DNA from: an uncultured Phycisphaerales bacterium
GTDB taxonomy: Bacteria; Planctomycetota; Phycisphaerae; Phycisphaerales; SM1A02
NCBI GenBank assembly: GCA_949373145.1
Contig: CASICI010000005.1
Coordinates: 1-44,690 of the forward strand
DNA: 44,690 nucleotides
Direction: 5' to 3'
Shown one piece after another: positions 1 through 9,780 of the stretch. Under the pieces are notes generated by a model, which was not told the DNA's origin, ran no database searches, and saw only the letters and a program-made list of their open reading frames with translations. How positions within the stretch are numbered: position 1 is the first letter of the stretch; each line of letters opens with the position of its first letter. The position numbers and the translations under genes are program-made.

Positions 1-8
1 CCCAATGC

Positions 9-60
9 AGTACTCTGCGTTGATACCACTGCTTAAGCAGTGGTATCAACGCAGAGTACT
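9..60. other. Synthetic PCR adapter palindrome
   Basis: Positions 35-60 match the common template-switch/whole-genome-amplification adapter that begins AAGCAGTGGTATCAACGC, recognised from memory. Positions 9-34 are its exact reverse complement, so the 52 bases form a perfect head-to-head adapter dimer. This is laboratory sequence, not biology. It marks a read or contig edge, and anything joined across it (bases 1-8 to base 61 onward) should not be treated as contiguous genome. Confidence 0.93.
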
Positions 61-210
61 GGTGCATCGGCGAAGGGATCCTCGAGAACGACGTCGCGGT
101 GCACCCTGCCGCCAGCGTGGAGTCGAAGCCGTGATGCCGTCGACTCTACCGTGGAGGCAACGAAGGCGCCTGTCGAAGCGGCCTGCTGGCTGCACATGGG
201 AAGCCTCTGA
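60..210 (+). pseudogene. Possible 3' end of an unidentified gene, frameshifted
   Basis: Two short reading frames with strong third-position G/C lie end to end. Frame 60-134 reads WCIGEGILENDVAVHPAASV and ends at TGA 132-134. The frame from about 133 to 210 reads DAVDSTVEATKAPVEAACW and ends at TGA 208-210. One indel near 125-135 would join them into a single C-terminal tail. The 5' part is cut off by the adapter. No family is recognisable, and the coding call rests only on codon bias and on the terminator that follows. Confidence 0.3.
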
Positions 211-239
211 AAGGATGGCATCTGACACGAACCCGTGAG

Positions 240-279
240 AAGAACACCCCCCCCGCGGTATCGCAGAGGGGGTGTTCTT
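240..279. terminator. Bidirectional intrinsic terminator
   Basis: A perfect 12-bp stem, AAGAACACCCCC at 240-251 and GGGGGTGTTCTT at 268-279, encloses a 16-nt loop. It sits between a possible rightward gene tail ending at 210 and the leftward secreted-protein gene ending at 328, so it can serve both. The hairpin at 35113-35142, after the other sorting-tail gene, has a similar stem. Confidence 0.75.
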
Positions 280-327
280 TCGTGTGTACGTGTTTCGGCG
301 AGGGGTCTCGTCCTGAATGGAACGACC

Positions 328-944
328 TCAGGAACGGCGGCGACGGAACGCCGCGCCGAACGTGAATGCCAGCACGGTCGCGGGCGCGGGGATCACGCCC
401 ACGCTGAGCCGTGAGATTCCCGCTGATTCGAGTCCACCAACAGCGAAGTGCGTAGACGCTCAAGGAGGTGATGTTCGTCTCCGAACTGAGGAATGCCGCG
501 AAGCCACCACCCTCATCAAGCTGATTGATGTAGGTGGTTCCGTCGGAAAGGGTGAGACGCATGATGCCCGAGATCGATTGACTCTGATCGTCGACGATGT
601 GAAAGATACCTCCGACGGAATAGACGGAGTTGCTTGCAAAATCGATCATTGAGCGCTTCATTCAGGCCGGCTGAGGTGATCCATTCTCCAAAAGTGCCTT
701 CGACCCCGGAACTGGCGTCGATGGACCAGGCGGTCTCATCCTGACCTCCGGAGATGGAAGAGTAGAAGCCGTTGAAGGTTTCAAGTGAATAGTCGGTCGT
801 CTCGATTCCAAACGTGGGTGCGACAAGGTCGTACCCCTGCTGGGAGTTGAAGACGACGACTGAGCCCTGAACCTGCTCGGCACTGACAGTGAGAACAAGG
901 GTGGCTGCAAGGACAGCCAGAGAACCTGTACAGGTGCTGTTCAT
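328..944 (-). CDS. Secreted PEP-CTERM-like protein, two frameshifts
   Basis: The gene starts at ATG 944-942 behind GAAAGAGA. It begins with a signal peptide (MNSTCTGSLAVLAATLVLTV, cleavage near SA-EQV) followed by a beta-rich extracellular sequence without recognisable catalytic motifs. The first frame is lost near 640-660, the second carries SNSVYSVGGIFHIVDDQSQS, and the third is entered near 445, where dropping one C restores SVYAFAVGGLES. The last frame ends with VIPAPATVLAFTFGAAF, RRRRS and stop at 328. That short Pro-Ala motif, hydrophobic helix and Arg cluster is the tripartite sorting tail of PEP-CTERM/exosortase-type substrates. The indels could be sequencing errors, because the gene lies near the contig edge, or real decay. 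The intact relative in this window is at 34381-35040. Function unknown. Confidence 0.7.
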
Positions 945-1391
945 AAAATCTCTTTCAAGCCCGAAACAATGGATCCACAGCACGTCCCCCGGAGTGGAGC
1001 CAGCATAGTCGGCCTTTGGGTTGGAGTTCTCTCTTAAACCGGAAAAGTGGATCAATTCGCCTTCAGTCTGGAGAGGGACCAGACATGACATTGAAATGAC
1101 CCACAACAAAAGGGAATCCACCGATAATCTTGCGGGGGCAGATTAGTCAGCTGACGTCGAGATTAGCACGAAGATTAGAAACTCGCCGATAAAAAACGAA
1201 TTGAGAACAGATTTCGAGGGCATTCTGGGACGTGCACAACACCCGTTTCGGAAAAGACGCGCTTGAAGTCGAGTGACATGAGACTCGCTGCTCGAATAAG
1301 AAGCAATGCCGGTGATCCGAACATGACAAACCACGCTCTTGAATTTACAATGATGACGAGTCCGCTTGATGGTGAAAACAACTCGGAGACG
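945..1391. other. Intergenic stretch, no gene recognised
   Basis: No frame here shows convincing codon bias. Visible landmarks are three AGATTAG heptamers at about 1140, 1161 and 1173, and a 10-bp palindrome GTCAGCTGAC at 1146-1155. The region separates divergent genes (secreted protein leftward, sulfotransferase rightward) and should hold both promoters. Upstream in-frame ATGs for the sulfotransferase at 1263 and 1323 lie in its last part. Confidence 0.4.
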
Positions 1392-2322
1392 ATGAGTGAC
1401 ACAAGACAGTCCACCATTCTGGTTTCGGGATGCCCGAGATCCGGCACGACCTGGCTGGGCAAGGTCCTTTCCAAGTCGCCTGATGTCCGGTACATCCACG
1501 AGCCGTTCAATGTGCGGACCCCCCACCCTTCGACGTCATTTCGGAGCAGATATTCCTTCGAACACCTGACAACCGATGACGAGGAGAGGCTGAACCAGTT
1601 GAAGAAGATCTTCACAGGGGGGGGCAGGGTCTGGACGCTCGACAAGCGAAGCTTGAGGCTGAGGGGACTGAAGGGACTTCTGAATTGGTATGTGTCCGAA
1701 CTGCGTACACGGAAGACGGCACAGACATTGGTGAAGGATCCGATTGCATTCCTGTCTGTCGAGACGATTGCAGCAAGATTCAAGACACAGATCGTCGTGA
1801 TCGGTCGACGCCCGGAGTCGATCATTGCAAGCCACCTGAGTCGTCAATGGGATTTTGCAAATCTTCACACCTACGTGAAGACCATGCGCCCGTTGAACAT
1901 CTGGACCGATGAGCAACTCGACAAGACACTCGATTGCGAGGATTCACCAGTCCAACGACTCGCTCACATGTGGAGACTCCTGGCACTGTGGCAGATCCAA
2001 CTTCGAGACCGACACCCAGATTGGATCTTCGTCAGGCACGAAGACCTCGCGAAGGACCCTGAGCAGGGATTCAGCACTGTTTGCCGGCGCCTCGGACTGG
2101 AATACAAGGGGACGCGTGAGGCGTACATCCAATCGCTGAAACGAGCCATCAGAGGGCAGCAACGGCACCCAGAGGGTCATGGACATCGCACGATCTCGAG
2201 AGCAGATCAAAGATCCTGACAAGGCTCTTGAACCTGAACTGGACAGACAGGTCAAGGCGATCTGCAGGCAGGAACTGGACATCCTCTACCCGGAGCTTCT
2301 GTCAGGACTGAAGACCGACTGA
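1392..2322 (+). CDS. PAPS-dependent sulfotransferase family protein, 3' frameshift
   Basis: This is a sulfotransferase-fold enzyme expected to transfer sulfate from PAPS to a carbohydrate, lipid or other hydroxyl. The 5'-phosphosulfate loop is clear near the N-terminus (VSGCPRSGTTWLGKVL), and a 3'-phosphate-binding segment follows (VVIGRRPESIIASHLS), with EPF between them. Start 1392 is chosen because GGAG lies just upstream and the PAPS loop normally sits within the first residues; in-frame ATGs at 1323 and 1263 would add a non-conserved extension. The main frame loses coherence near 2150. The neighbouring frame continues with EGSNGTQRVMDIARSREQ and ends LYPELLSGLKTD at 2322, which looks like the natural C-terminus, so one indel near 2147-2155 is inferred. 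Acceptor unknown. Confidence 0.8.
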
Positions 2323-2530
2323 GCGGCACGCTCCCGATTCGAATGAATCGAAAGTACATGATGCGACAGATTCGGCAGTCGAACACGTGCGGCACGGGAA
2401 TGACCGGGAGAGAGACAAGACGGAAGTCCACGTGCTCTGGCGAAGCGAGGAAATCGAAGACCATGCACCCACCGACGTGACGCGAAAACGACAAGCAGCG
2501 GGCGAAGCGTGTGGTTAGAATCCGTCCCAC

Positions 2531-4295
2531 ATGAAAAAAATCGTTCTCATCATGATCATGCTGCCGATCCTGGCGGCTGCCGCCCTGCTGACCATGCCCG
2601 GACTGCGTCGTCTTCTTGGAATCGACATCTCGGGATTCGTGGTCAGCCAGATCGAAGCACTTGCAGCGGACAACATCAACCCCACGCTCACGCTGGAAAG
2701 CGCCACGTACCATTTTCCGACGACAGTCAGTCTGCACGGAGTCAAACTGACGAAGGACGAGATCGAGATCCTGGACGTAGAGACCGTTTCGATCACCCTC
2801 ACGCGCTATCCGTTCAAGGCCGACCAGGTCCGTTTCGGCAGCTTTGATCTGCAGACACCGGTGTTGAATTTCTTCGTCGATGCGAAAGGCGACATCCTCG
2901 GATGGGACGATTTCGTCAAGTCCGATCCTGACGACAAGGACGATGATGATTCGCTCGATGCCAGCCAGCAGTTCGCGGTGGAGAAAATCAACATCAAGAA
3001 TGCGACCTTCGTCTACGAGGACCAGAGAACCAACAAGGACCGGATGACGCTCGACGGCTTCAACATGGACATCGACACGACGACGTGCCGATGAAAGCAC
3101 CTATTCGAAGAGAATCGCCCGAGCAGATTTACGACAGCGAGAAGGATGACTATCAGTATCCCGTCATTCCGACGACCGAAGGCTGGTACCACCTTGAGAC
3201 CGTCATCGAACGCGCACCACTCATCGACGCAACGCTTGATGTCGGGTTCAACATCAACACTCTCGAGACCATACTCAGAGAAGTGGCGATCAATACCAAG
3301 CTGAACAAAGAGAACGTCGGCGTGCTGCCGCCTCAGATTCAACCTTTTCTGCGCAAGAAGAACGTACAAGGTGATCTTTCATTCAGAGTGAGCGGCTTCA
3401 TCGACAGCGACGAACCGTTCAAGGGTCCGATCAAGATCGACGGCAGCCTGACTCGTGCGAGTCTCGGGGAGGACTCAGCTCGCCTGGAGATCCCGTCACT
3501 GGGCGCACATGGAACGATTCAGTCCGACGTCCTCACCTTCGACACCATCAACGGAACGATGCTGGGGGGGACCTTTGAAGGTGACTTCGAACTGCTGCTC
3601 GAAGACATGACCAACGGGGAGCCGTCGGCGGAACACGCCCAGAGACGGATGATGATGCGAAACCGGCCTCGACCGCCGAGACAGCACCCTCACTCAGTCC
3701 CATTCTGGGGAACAAGGCCTATGGGATCTCGTGCGGTCTGCAGCTCGACAAGATTCAGCTTCAGCGCCTCACTTCGAGAAGAGCACCAAGAGACCAGCTT
3801 CTGGGCTCGCTCGATCTCGATGTCGAGGCCTCCGGAATCGTCACGCGCTGGCCGGAGACACTGCGTGGAGATGGCGAGCTCACGGTCAGAGACGGTCGAC
3901 TGGCCTCGATTCCGGTGATTTCTGCCATCGGCAGAGCCATGGACACCCTCCTTCTGCAAGGCCGGCACAACGATCGGATGGACATTGAATTCACTCTCGA
4001 ACCGTATGGGATCTATCTTGAAAGGGCGAATCTGATCGCCGGCATCATGGCGTTTCGTGCCAGAGGCTCCATCGGCTTCGATGATCAGCTTTATCTGATT
4101 TTCAACGGTGGGCCGTTGGAACGTCTGCAGGATTCGATGGGTGCGTTTGGCAGACTCTTCGGAAACCTCACCGATCGGTTGATCCGCTACGAGGTCAGTG
4201 GTCCGGTCGGCTCTCCCTCGGTCAGAGTCCGCCCACTGGGACTGTTCACCAGAGACCCGCTTCGACGCCCCCCACCCATGACCCCAGCCCGATGA
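2531..4295 (+). CDS. AsmA-like envelope protein, two frameshifts
   Basis: The protein has an N-terminal membrane anchor (MKKIVLIMIMLPILAAAALL) followed by a long beta-strand-rich body with SLHGVKLTKDEIEILDV near residue 75 and VETVSITLTRYPFKA. The C-terminal part reads LRGDGELTVRDGRLASIPVI, the typical signature of AsmA/TamB-type proteins, which are linked to lipid transport or envelope assembly in Gram-negative bacteria. It is read in three consecutive frames, with breaks near 3080-3090 and 3640-3655. Protein-like sequence is continuous across both breaks, so two indels are inferred. Full length would be about 585 residues. The glycosyltransferase follows 45 bases later in the same direction, consistent with an envelope-related unit. 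Assignment to AsmA rests on the C-terminal motif and overall composition. Confidence 0.68.
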
Positions 4296-4340
4296 TCCAA
4301 AGGGTGGTTCACAACAGTGATTCACGTAGAATCATGAGAG

Positions 4341-5126
4341 ATGACGATGCACTCGAACATGTCCACACCACGCCTCAGTGTGATTTCACCCGCCCATGAC
4401 GAACAGGAGAACGTCCTGCCTCTCGTCGAGGAGATTCACCGCGCGCTTGAGAGCATCGAGGGTGGATTCGAAGTCATCGTGATCGATGACGGATCCAACG
4501 ATGAAACCAGAAATCGCCTGCTCGAAGCAGCGAACACGAGACCATGGCTTCGCATCATCGCCATGACTCAGACGCCTCCCGGTCGAGGGAATGGACAGTC
4601 TGCTGCGTTTCATGCAGGCATTGAACTTGCCAGAGGCGAACTCATCGCATTGATGGACGCGGACCTTCAGAACGACCCCGCGGATCTGCCCGGGATGGTC
4701 GCGTTGCTCGATGCCGAGGGTGCGGACTTCGTCCAGGGGGACAGAAGTGAGAACAGACGAGACAACGTCATCCGCAGAGCATCATCGTTCGTGGGTCGAT
4801 TCTTTCGGAGGATGATCCTCGCGGACACCATCCGCGATACCGGATGCTCGCTGAGGGTGATGAAGGCTGAGATCGGTCGGGCGCTGCCGCTTGAGTTCAA
4901 AGGCATGCATCGGTTCATTCCCGTGACAGCTCGCCAACTGGGGTTCACGGTCATCGAGACCCCGGTCAATCACCGGCCACGTATTGCAGGTGAAGCGAAA
5001 TACGGGGTATGGAATCGAGCGATTCCGGGCCTGATCGACTGCTTTGCGGTCAGATGGATGAGATCACGTCGACGAGCGACGACCTCGCGCTGTCTGACTG
5101 ATGGTTCCGGGAAGAAGGATCACTGA
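4341..5126 (+). CDS. Family 2 glycosyltransferase, DPM1-like
   Basis: This is a GT-A fold glycosyltransferase of about 260 residues. Visible motifs are LSVISPAHDEQENVLPLVEEI at the N-terminus, VIVIDDGSNDET (nucleotide-binding DDGS), LIALMDADLQNDPADLP (metal-binding DxD equivalent) and the acceptor-side segment DTIRDTGCSLRVMKAE. Together these resemble the dolichol/polyprenyl-phosphate mannosyl- or glucosyltransferase branch, which makes polyprenyl-P-sugar donors for cell-envelope glycans. There are no C-terminal membrane helices of the long-form enzymes, so it would act peripherally at the inner membrane. ATG 4341 follows AGAGATG closely; internal ATGs at 4347 and 4359 are possible. The 3' end overlaps the opposing small gene by seven bases. 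Exact sugar and acceptor cannot be read from sequence. Confidence 0.85.
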   Translation: MTMHSNMSTPRLSVISPAHDEQENVLPLVEEIHRALESIEGGFEVIVIDDGSNDETRNRLLEAANTRPWLRIIAMTQTPPGRGNGQSAAFHAGIELARGELIALMDADLQNDPADLPGMVALLDAEGADFVQGDRSENRRDNVIRRASSFVGRFFRRMILADTIRDTGCSLRVMKAEIGRALPLEFKGMHRFIPVTARQLGFTVIETPVNHRPRIAGEAKYGVWNRAIPGLIDCFAVRWMRSRRRATTSRCLTDGSGKKDH

Positions 5127-5266
5127 TTCGAGTGATCCTTGTAGGACTTTCCGCGCGACTTGTCGATTTTAGCCTGCCCAAGAAAGAGAAACCCGAACAC
5201 GACCATGATGCCGACCATCACGACGATGGTGAACATCACGGGGATGAATGGTGCGTTGAAGATCAT
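5120..5266 (-). CDS. Small single-pass membrane protein, 48 aa
   Basis: The frame starts at ATG 5266-5264 with GGAG about nine bases upstream and stops at 5122-5120. It encodes MIFNAPFIPVMFTIVVMVGI followed by further hydrophobic residues to FLFLG, then a short polar, lysine-rich tail ending YKDHSNQ. One transmembrane helix spans about residues 7-31. The good ribosome site, third-position bias and clean helix-plus-charged-tail layout support a real gene. It ends convergently inside the last codons of the glycosyltransferase. Family and function not recognised. Confidence 0.6.
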   Translation of the reverse strand: MIFNAPFIPVMFTIVVMVGIMVVFGFLFLGQAKIDKSRGKSYKDHSNQ

Positions 5267-5383
5267 GTGCGGATGCTCCGGACCGTGGTGTGACGCGTGA
5301 GGAAGGGATTCTAGCAGATGTCACGTCAATTTCATCGGCTGAATGAGGGACATCACGAGATCCTTCACGCTAGCATTTGACTC

Positions 5384-7363
5384 ATGATGAACATTCTTCA
5401 AACAGAGCTGAGGCGCCCTCGCATCTTCCTGCAACGGATCGTTTTGACGGGTCTGATGCTGGCCCTCTCCGGGACGGCCCACGCAAACCACAACGCCCCT
5501 CAGAATGATCCTCTCGCAGGATTCACCGGCACTCCCGAAAAGAGTGATGCGGATGCGGTCACCAAGAATGTCAATCGTGAAGCGATGTCGGGCCCCGGAC
5601 GAACTCTGGGGACGTTCATGCAGGCCATGAATGACATGCCAAAGAACTACAACATCGCGATCGACTGCCTCGACCTGGGCGGAGGCATCACCATAAATGA
5701 TGCCAATCGCCAGCGAGCCCTGGATCTGTATACGGCCTTGAGTGCACTGGGGTATCTGCAAGGGGCCAACAAAGGCGTGCCACTCACGATCGAGGACCGG
5801 ACGGAATTCCAACTCTTCCCCGCACCGGAAGACTCCAGCACTCAGGTCCGTGAACGCTCGAACAGGCTTCGCACCATCTCGAGAGGACAAGGCCTGATCA
5901 CGCTCGAGCTGGATGGAAAAGGGATCTGGAGGTTCGGTCAGAAGACCGTCTCCGACAGGAACAATGAAACGCTGAGGCTCGCGATCAGGCGCCTCGCGCT
6001 CGAAGACCCGGAACTTCTTGCCACGATCAGGCAGAGCAATTCAGTGCAGGCATGGCTGCTCAGCATCGCTCCCGAGCCACTCTGGAACAAGTTCTTCTTC
6101 CTGGCGTGGGTGCAGTGGATCGGAATTGGAATCGTGATCTTCCTCGGGGTGCTGACCGATTTGATGATCAGATTCATTCTGGGAGTGTTGCTCTCCGTAC
6201 CGATCAAGCGACTCATTCTGAGAGTCGCCGGCTGCAACGACTTCGAATACGGAAACATCAAGAAATCGGCCAAGGCGATTGGATTCGTCTTTGGAATCCT
6301 CGTCTGGCGCTGGGGGCTCCAGACGCTGTTTCTGCCGATCGTCGCCTTCAACCTGCTCCTGATCGTCACGGACATACTCCTCGTCCTGGGAGCCATCAAC
6401 GCGGCGTTCAAACTGACCAACCTGCTCGCCGACATCATTCAGCACCGGGCGACCAAGTCCGCGAACAAGCTGGACGACCTGCTCATTCCCATCCTTCGCA
6501 AGACACTGAAGTTCATCATTCTGATCTTCGGAATGGTCTATGTGGCGGGTGCACTGAACATCGAGGTCACTCCGTTGGTCGCAGGCATCGGAATCGGATC
6601 GCTTGGATTCGCCTTCGCAGCCCAGAATTCCATCGAGAACTTCTTCGGTTCCGTCACGGTGATTCTCGACAGACCCTTCCAGGTCGGAGACTGGATCTCG
6701 ATCGAAGGCATCGACGGCACAGTCGAAACCGTGGGACTCCGTTCGACCAGAGTCAGGACGTTCTACAACTCGGAGATGACCATTCCGAACTCGATCCTGA
6801 TCAAGACGATGGTCGACAACTACGGGCGGAGACGCTTTCGCCGTTGGAACACCAAGGTCGATCTGCTCTACGAGACGACACCCGAACAGGTGGAGGCCTT
6901 CTGCGAAGGTGCGCGTGAGCTGGTTCGACACCACCCTTTCATGCAGCGTGACAACTACCAGATCTTCTTGAACGAGTTCGGAAAATCCGGCATCCAGATT
7001 CTCGTCTACGTCTTCTGGAACACACCGGACTGGAGCACTGAGCTTCGAGAACGTCATCGTTTCATGCTCGATTTGATGCGTCTTTCCAAGGAACTCGGCG
7101 TGTCGTTCGCCTACCCGACTCAGACCGTGTATCTCGCACGTGCGAACCAGAAGCACCAAGAACCATCGAACCTTCACCTCGGGCAGCAGGAATATGCAAA
7201 CCATGAGACCGGGCGGGATGCCGCACGCAGAATCATGAAGGGTGCCGGTTGGACCGAGAATCGCCCTGACGCCTATAGATACACGCTCGCGGAAAAACCG
7301 ATCGATGGCATGTCGGATGATGATGCCGGGGATGGCGGCGGCAGCGGCGGCGATGGTGGTTGA
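5384..7363 (+). CDS. Mechanosensitive channel, MscS family
   Basis: This 659-residue protein has an N-terminal signal sequence (residues about 1-35, ending GTAHA-NHN), a periplasmic region to about residue 230 and several membrane helices (about 233-270, 298-345, 375-390). The pore helix and MscS core follow: VAGIGIGSLGFAFAAQNSIE near 400-420, then the beta domain with RPFQVGDWISIEGIDGTVE and TIPNS. The cytoplasmic alpha-beta domain runs to about 590, and the tail is Gly/Asp-rich. MscS channels open under membrane tension to release solutes during hypo-osmotic shock. The protein is longer than E. coli MscS (about 286 residues) because of the added periplasmic domain and helices, as in multi-domain MscS relatives. 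It is preceded by the divergent small membrane gene and converges on the transglutaminase-like gene with a 15-base gap. Confidence 0.92.
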   Translation: MMNILQTELRRPRIFLQRIVLTGLMLALSGTAHANHNAPQNDPLAGFTGTPEKSDADAVTKNVNREAMSGPGRTLGTFMQAMNDMPKNYNIAIDCLDLGGGITINDANRQRALDLYTALSALGYLQGANKGVPLTIEDRTEFQLFPAPEDSSTQVRERSNRLRTISRGQGLITLELDGKGIWRFGQKTVSDRNNETLRLAIRRLALEDPELLATIRQSNSVQAWLLSIAPEPLWNKFFFLAWVQWIGIGIVIFLGVLTDLMIRFILGVLLSVPIKRLILRVAGCNDFEYGNIKKSAKAIGFVFGILVWRWGLQTLFLPIVAFNLLLIVTDILLVLGAINAAFKLTNLLADIIQHRATKSANKLDDLLIPILRKTLKFIILIFGMVYVAGALNIEVTPLVAGIGIGSLGFAFAAQNSIENFFGSVTVILDRPFQVGDWISIEGIDGTVETVGLRSTRVRTFYNSEMTIPNSILIKTMVDNYGRRRFRRWNTKVDLLYETTPEQVEAFCEGARELVRHHPFMQRDNYQIFLNEFGKSGIQILVYVFWNTPDWSTELRERHRFMLDLMRLSKELGVSFAYPTQTVYLARANQKHQEPSNLHLGQQEYANHETGRDAARRIMKGAGWTENRPDAYRYTLAEKPIDGMSDDDAGDGGGSGGDGG

Positions 7364-7378
7364 CCACCCTCGGCTGCT

Positions 7379-9780
7379 CTAGCGTTGGTTTGAATTCGCC
7401 TTGAGTCCAGGCAACGCGAGATAGCGCGAGGAGACATCGACCGAGGGAATGGTTTGGTCCGCGGGATCCCATTCGAGAGGAAAATAGGTGCCTGTCGGAC
7501 GGTAGCTGGTGGCCCAGACCGTATAGAGCGGGTCGGCAGGATTCGCCTTCGCGATCTTTTCGAGCCACCAGGCCTTGCCATACCCCTCGCCGCCGAGTGC
7601 CTCGACGAATTGCCATTCGCCATCATCCCAGACCTCGACCCAGGTGTGGTTGCCACTGTCATCGTGCCACATGGGAACACCAGCAAGGCGTGCGGGAATC
7701 CCGACCGATCGACAGGTGCTCGCCAGCAGGATGGAAAGCCCGGTACAACTCGCCACCCCGCAATCGATCGTTTCGGAAGGCGCCTGATCGGTCTTGGGTC
7801 GTTTGTCGGGGTGATAGACCACGCCCATCCGGGCCCAGAGTTCTTGATCGAGGCGTCGGACGGCCTCCGACTGCGTGGGAGCACTCCAGGCGATGTCGGC
7901 GAACCGTTCGCGAAGTTCAGGACGCCACAACTCTCGTCTTTCACCCACGAACACGTACGGGAGGACATCGTTGAGAAAGATCTCATCGGGAACGTCGCGA
8001 CAGAACGGTGATGTCCGCCTGATGTCGATGGCCTCCTCGACGTGTCCGGCGAGCAGTTCGGCGGAGATCGTGGTGAGATCCCGTTTCGGAATGAAGGCAA
8101 GCAGATACGCGATCGCCTCAAGGGCCTCGTCACCATCGAGTGCTTCGATCGCAGCGACCAGCTCGCCACGATGCGTGGACGCCTCCTCGAGACGTGTTCG
8201 TACCAGAGCCTGATAGGCCAATGGAAGCCTCGCGATCTGCGCCTCGCACTGCGGCCAGTCACGAAGACGTCGGACGCGTGTCTCCCGAGCGAACGGAGTG
8301 GCCTCGAACACCGCGACCACCTCCTCTCCGGGCGCGAGAGAGGCGACTTCGGTGAACATCACGAAGTCGTCGGCGATGATCGTCCCGGATGGAGCGGACA
8401 GTGTTCGCCCGGTGGACAGGCGCACCGGAAGTGCGACGCTCGGAGGTGACGAAAAGGGTTCGGCGTGAAGTCCGGTCAGAGTGACACGACAGGTCCCCGC
8501 CTCTTCGTCCAACTCGAATGCACTTTTCCAGAGCGGGCGATCGATCGCAAGGCGGGCCTCCCAGGAAGGGTCGCCGTAAAAGACGAGGACGTCACGGTCC
8601 CAGAGATGCCCGAGGGCACGCTGAAAGACGGTCTCCTCGACACCCTTTCCCCACGTCTCACGGAGCGTGTTTCCGAAGATCGGATCCTCGCGAGGGGCGA
8701 AGTCGCCGAGATCAAGCGTGGTGAGTGCGGGGTCGATCTCCCGAAGCTCGTCGATCAATTGAACCTGATTGAAAAACACCGCCTGGGAAAGGGTCCAACG
8801 ACCGGGATCCGAGAGGAACCAGTCGGCAGTACCCCAGCCGGCACGACCGTGCCAGGTTCGCCCCGAGTAGCCCACGAATTGGGTCGCGGACGCCGCATCA
8901 AGGATGGCGAGGGCCATCGAGTCGATTCCATCGACGTCACCGAGAAGACAGTTTCCGGCGGCCAGCCAGACCTTTGGGTTTGGTGAGTCGACCGGAAGCC
9001 GCTCGCCATCAAGGGTCACACCCACCAGCCGTCCATCCTCGACCTTGAACGCCCCAGCCTTGAAGTCGTAGCCGATCCGCCAGTCATGTTGCGTGGCCCG
9101 CCCGCTGGAGAAGAAGAAATCAGGTTGGAAGTCATTGAGACTCGAGATGACTCCCGGCATCGTCAGGGGCGCGGTTCCGGAACGAGTCACGACACGTCCA
9201 TCGGAGTACTTCCGCACGGAACGACCGGGAAAGGTCTCGTCCCAGCAGAATGCCTCCTCGAAAGGCGCGACGTCCAGACTGGCCACCCCCGCGGCCTTCC
9301 GGATGATCAAGGGGTCTCGCGTGATGATCTGACGCATCGCGGATTCCCAGGTTCGTCCGGTCAGGATGCCCCATTCGAAATCAGGCCAGGGGTCGTCGTC
9401 GAGGCCGCGACAGAGTCGATGAAGATCGAGAAAAAGCGCACGATTCAATTCGTCCGGTGCTGCCACCAGCACCAGATGACGCGGGTGTTCTTCAGCCAGA
9501 ATGTCCTTGAGTTCCAGGGGGCTCTCCTCGAAGACATGACGGGTCACGCCGGCATCACGGTGAAAGGTCCGGACGGCCGAGGCCACCTGCTTCCAGCCAT
9601 CCGCCTCGGCACTTCGGCGTGAGATGATCACCGCACAGTCATCGTGCGCGGCGGGTACGTCGCGCTGAAGATCATCAGCCTGCGTCGTACCACATGCCAG
9701 CCACACCCCCCAGACAAGGAGCCCCACACCGATGCGGTGCGGAGTCGAGAGGAGGAATGTCGAAAGCTTCGAGTCATCAT
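7379..9780 (-). CDS. Exported transglutaminase-like domain protein, probable 5' frameshift
   Basis: A continuous frame runs from GTG 9727 to 7379 (782 residues). The C-terminal 150 residues are a transglutaminase/protease-like domain: SCTGLSILLASTCRSVGIPA holds the nucleophile (about C661 from 9727), GNHTWVEVWDDGEW holds the His (about 694), and the usual Asp position reads WQFVEAL. The N-terminal 600 residues are not recognised. The start is probably ATG 9780: reading from there gives MMTRSFRHSS, and the same MMTRS-x-R start is conserved with mainly synonymous changes in the duplicated flank at 20354. One indel near 9735-9745 would join it to the hydrophobic stretch GVGLLVWGVWLACGTTQA, giving a normal signal peptide. 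It is divergent from trmL. The substrate is unknown; such domains can be cysteine proteases or protein cross-linkers. Confidence 0.78.

Noticed and set aside
5-238. Open frame beginning in the adapter
   Set aside because: Its first third is synthetic adapter sequence.
1138-1180. Three AGATTAG heptamers considered as an iteron set
   Set aside because: Only three copies at uneven spacing, with no replication gene nearby.
2344-2481. 45-codon frame between sulfotransferase and AsmA-like gene
   Set aside because: Basic, low-complexity translation, no ribosome site and poor third-position bias.
6041-7204. 387-codon minus-strand frame over the MscS gene
   Set aside because: Antisense shadow of the channel core.
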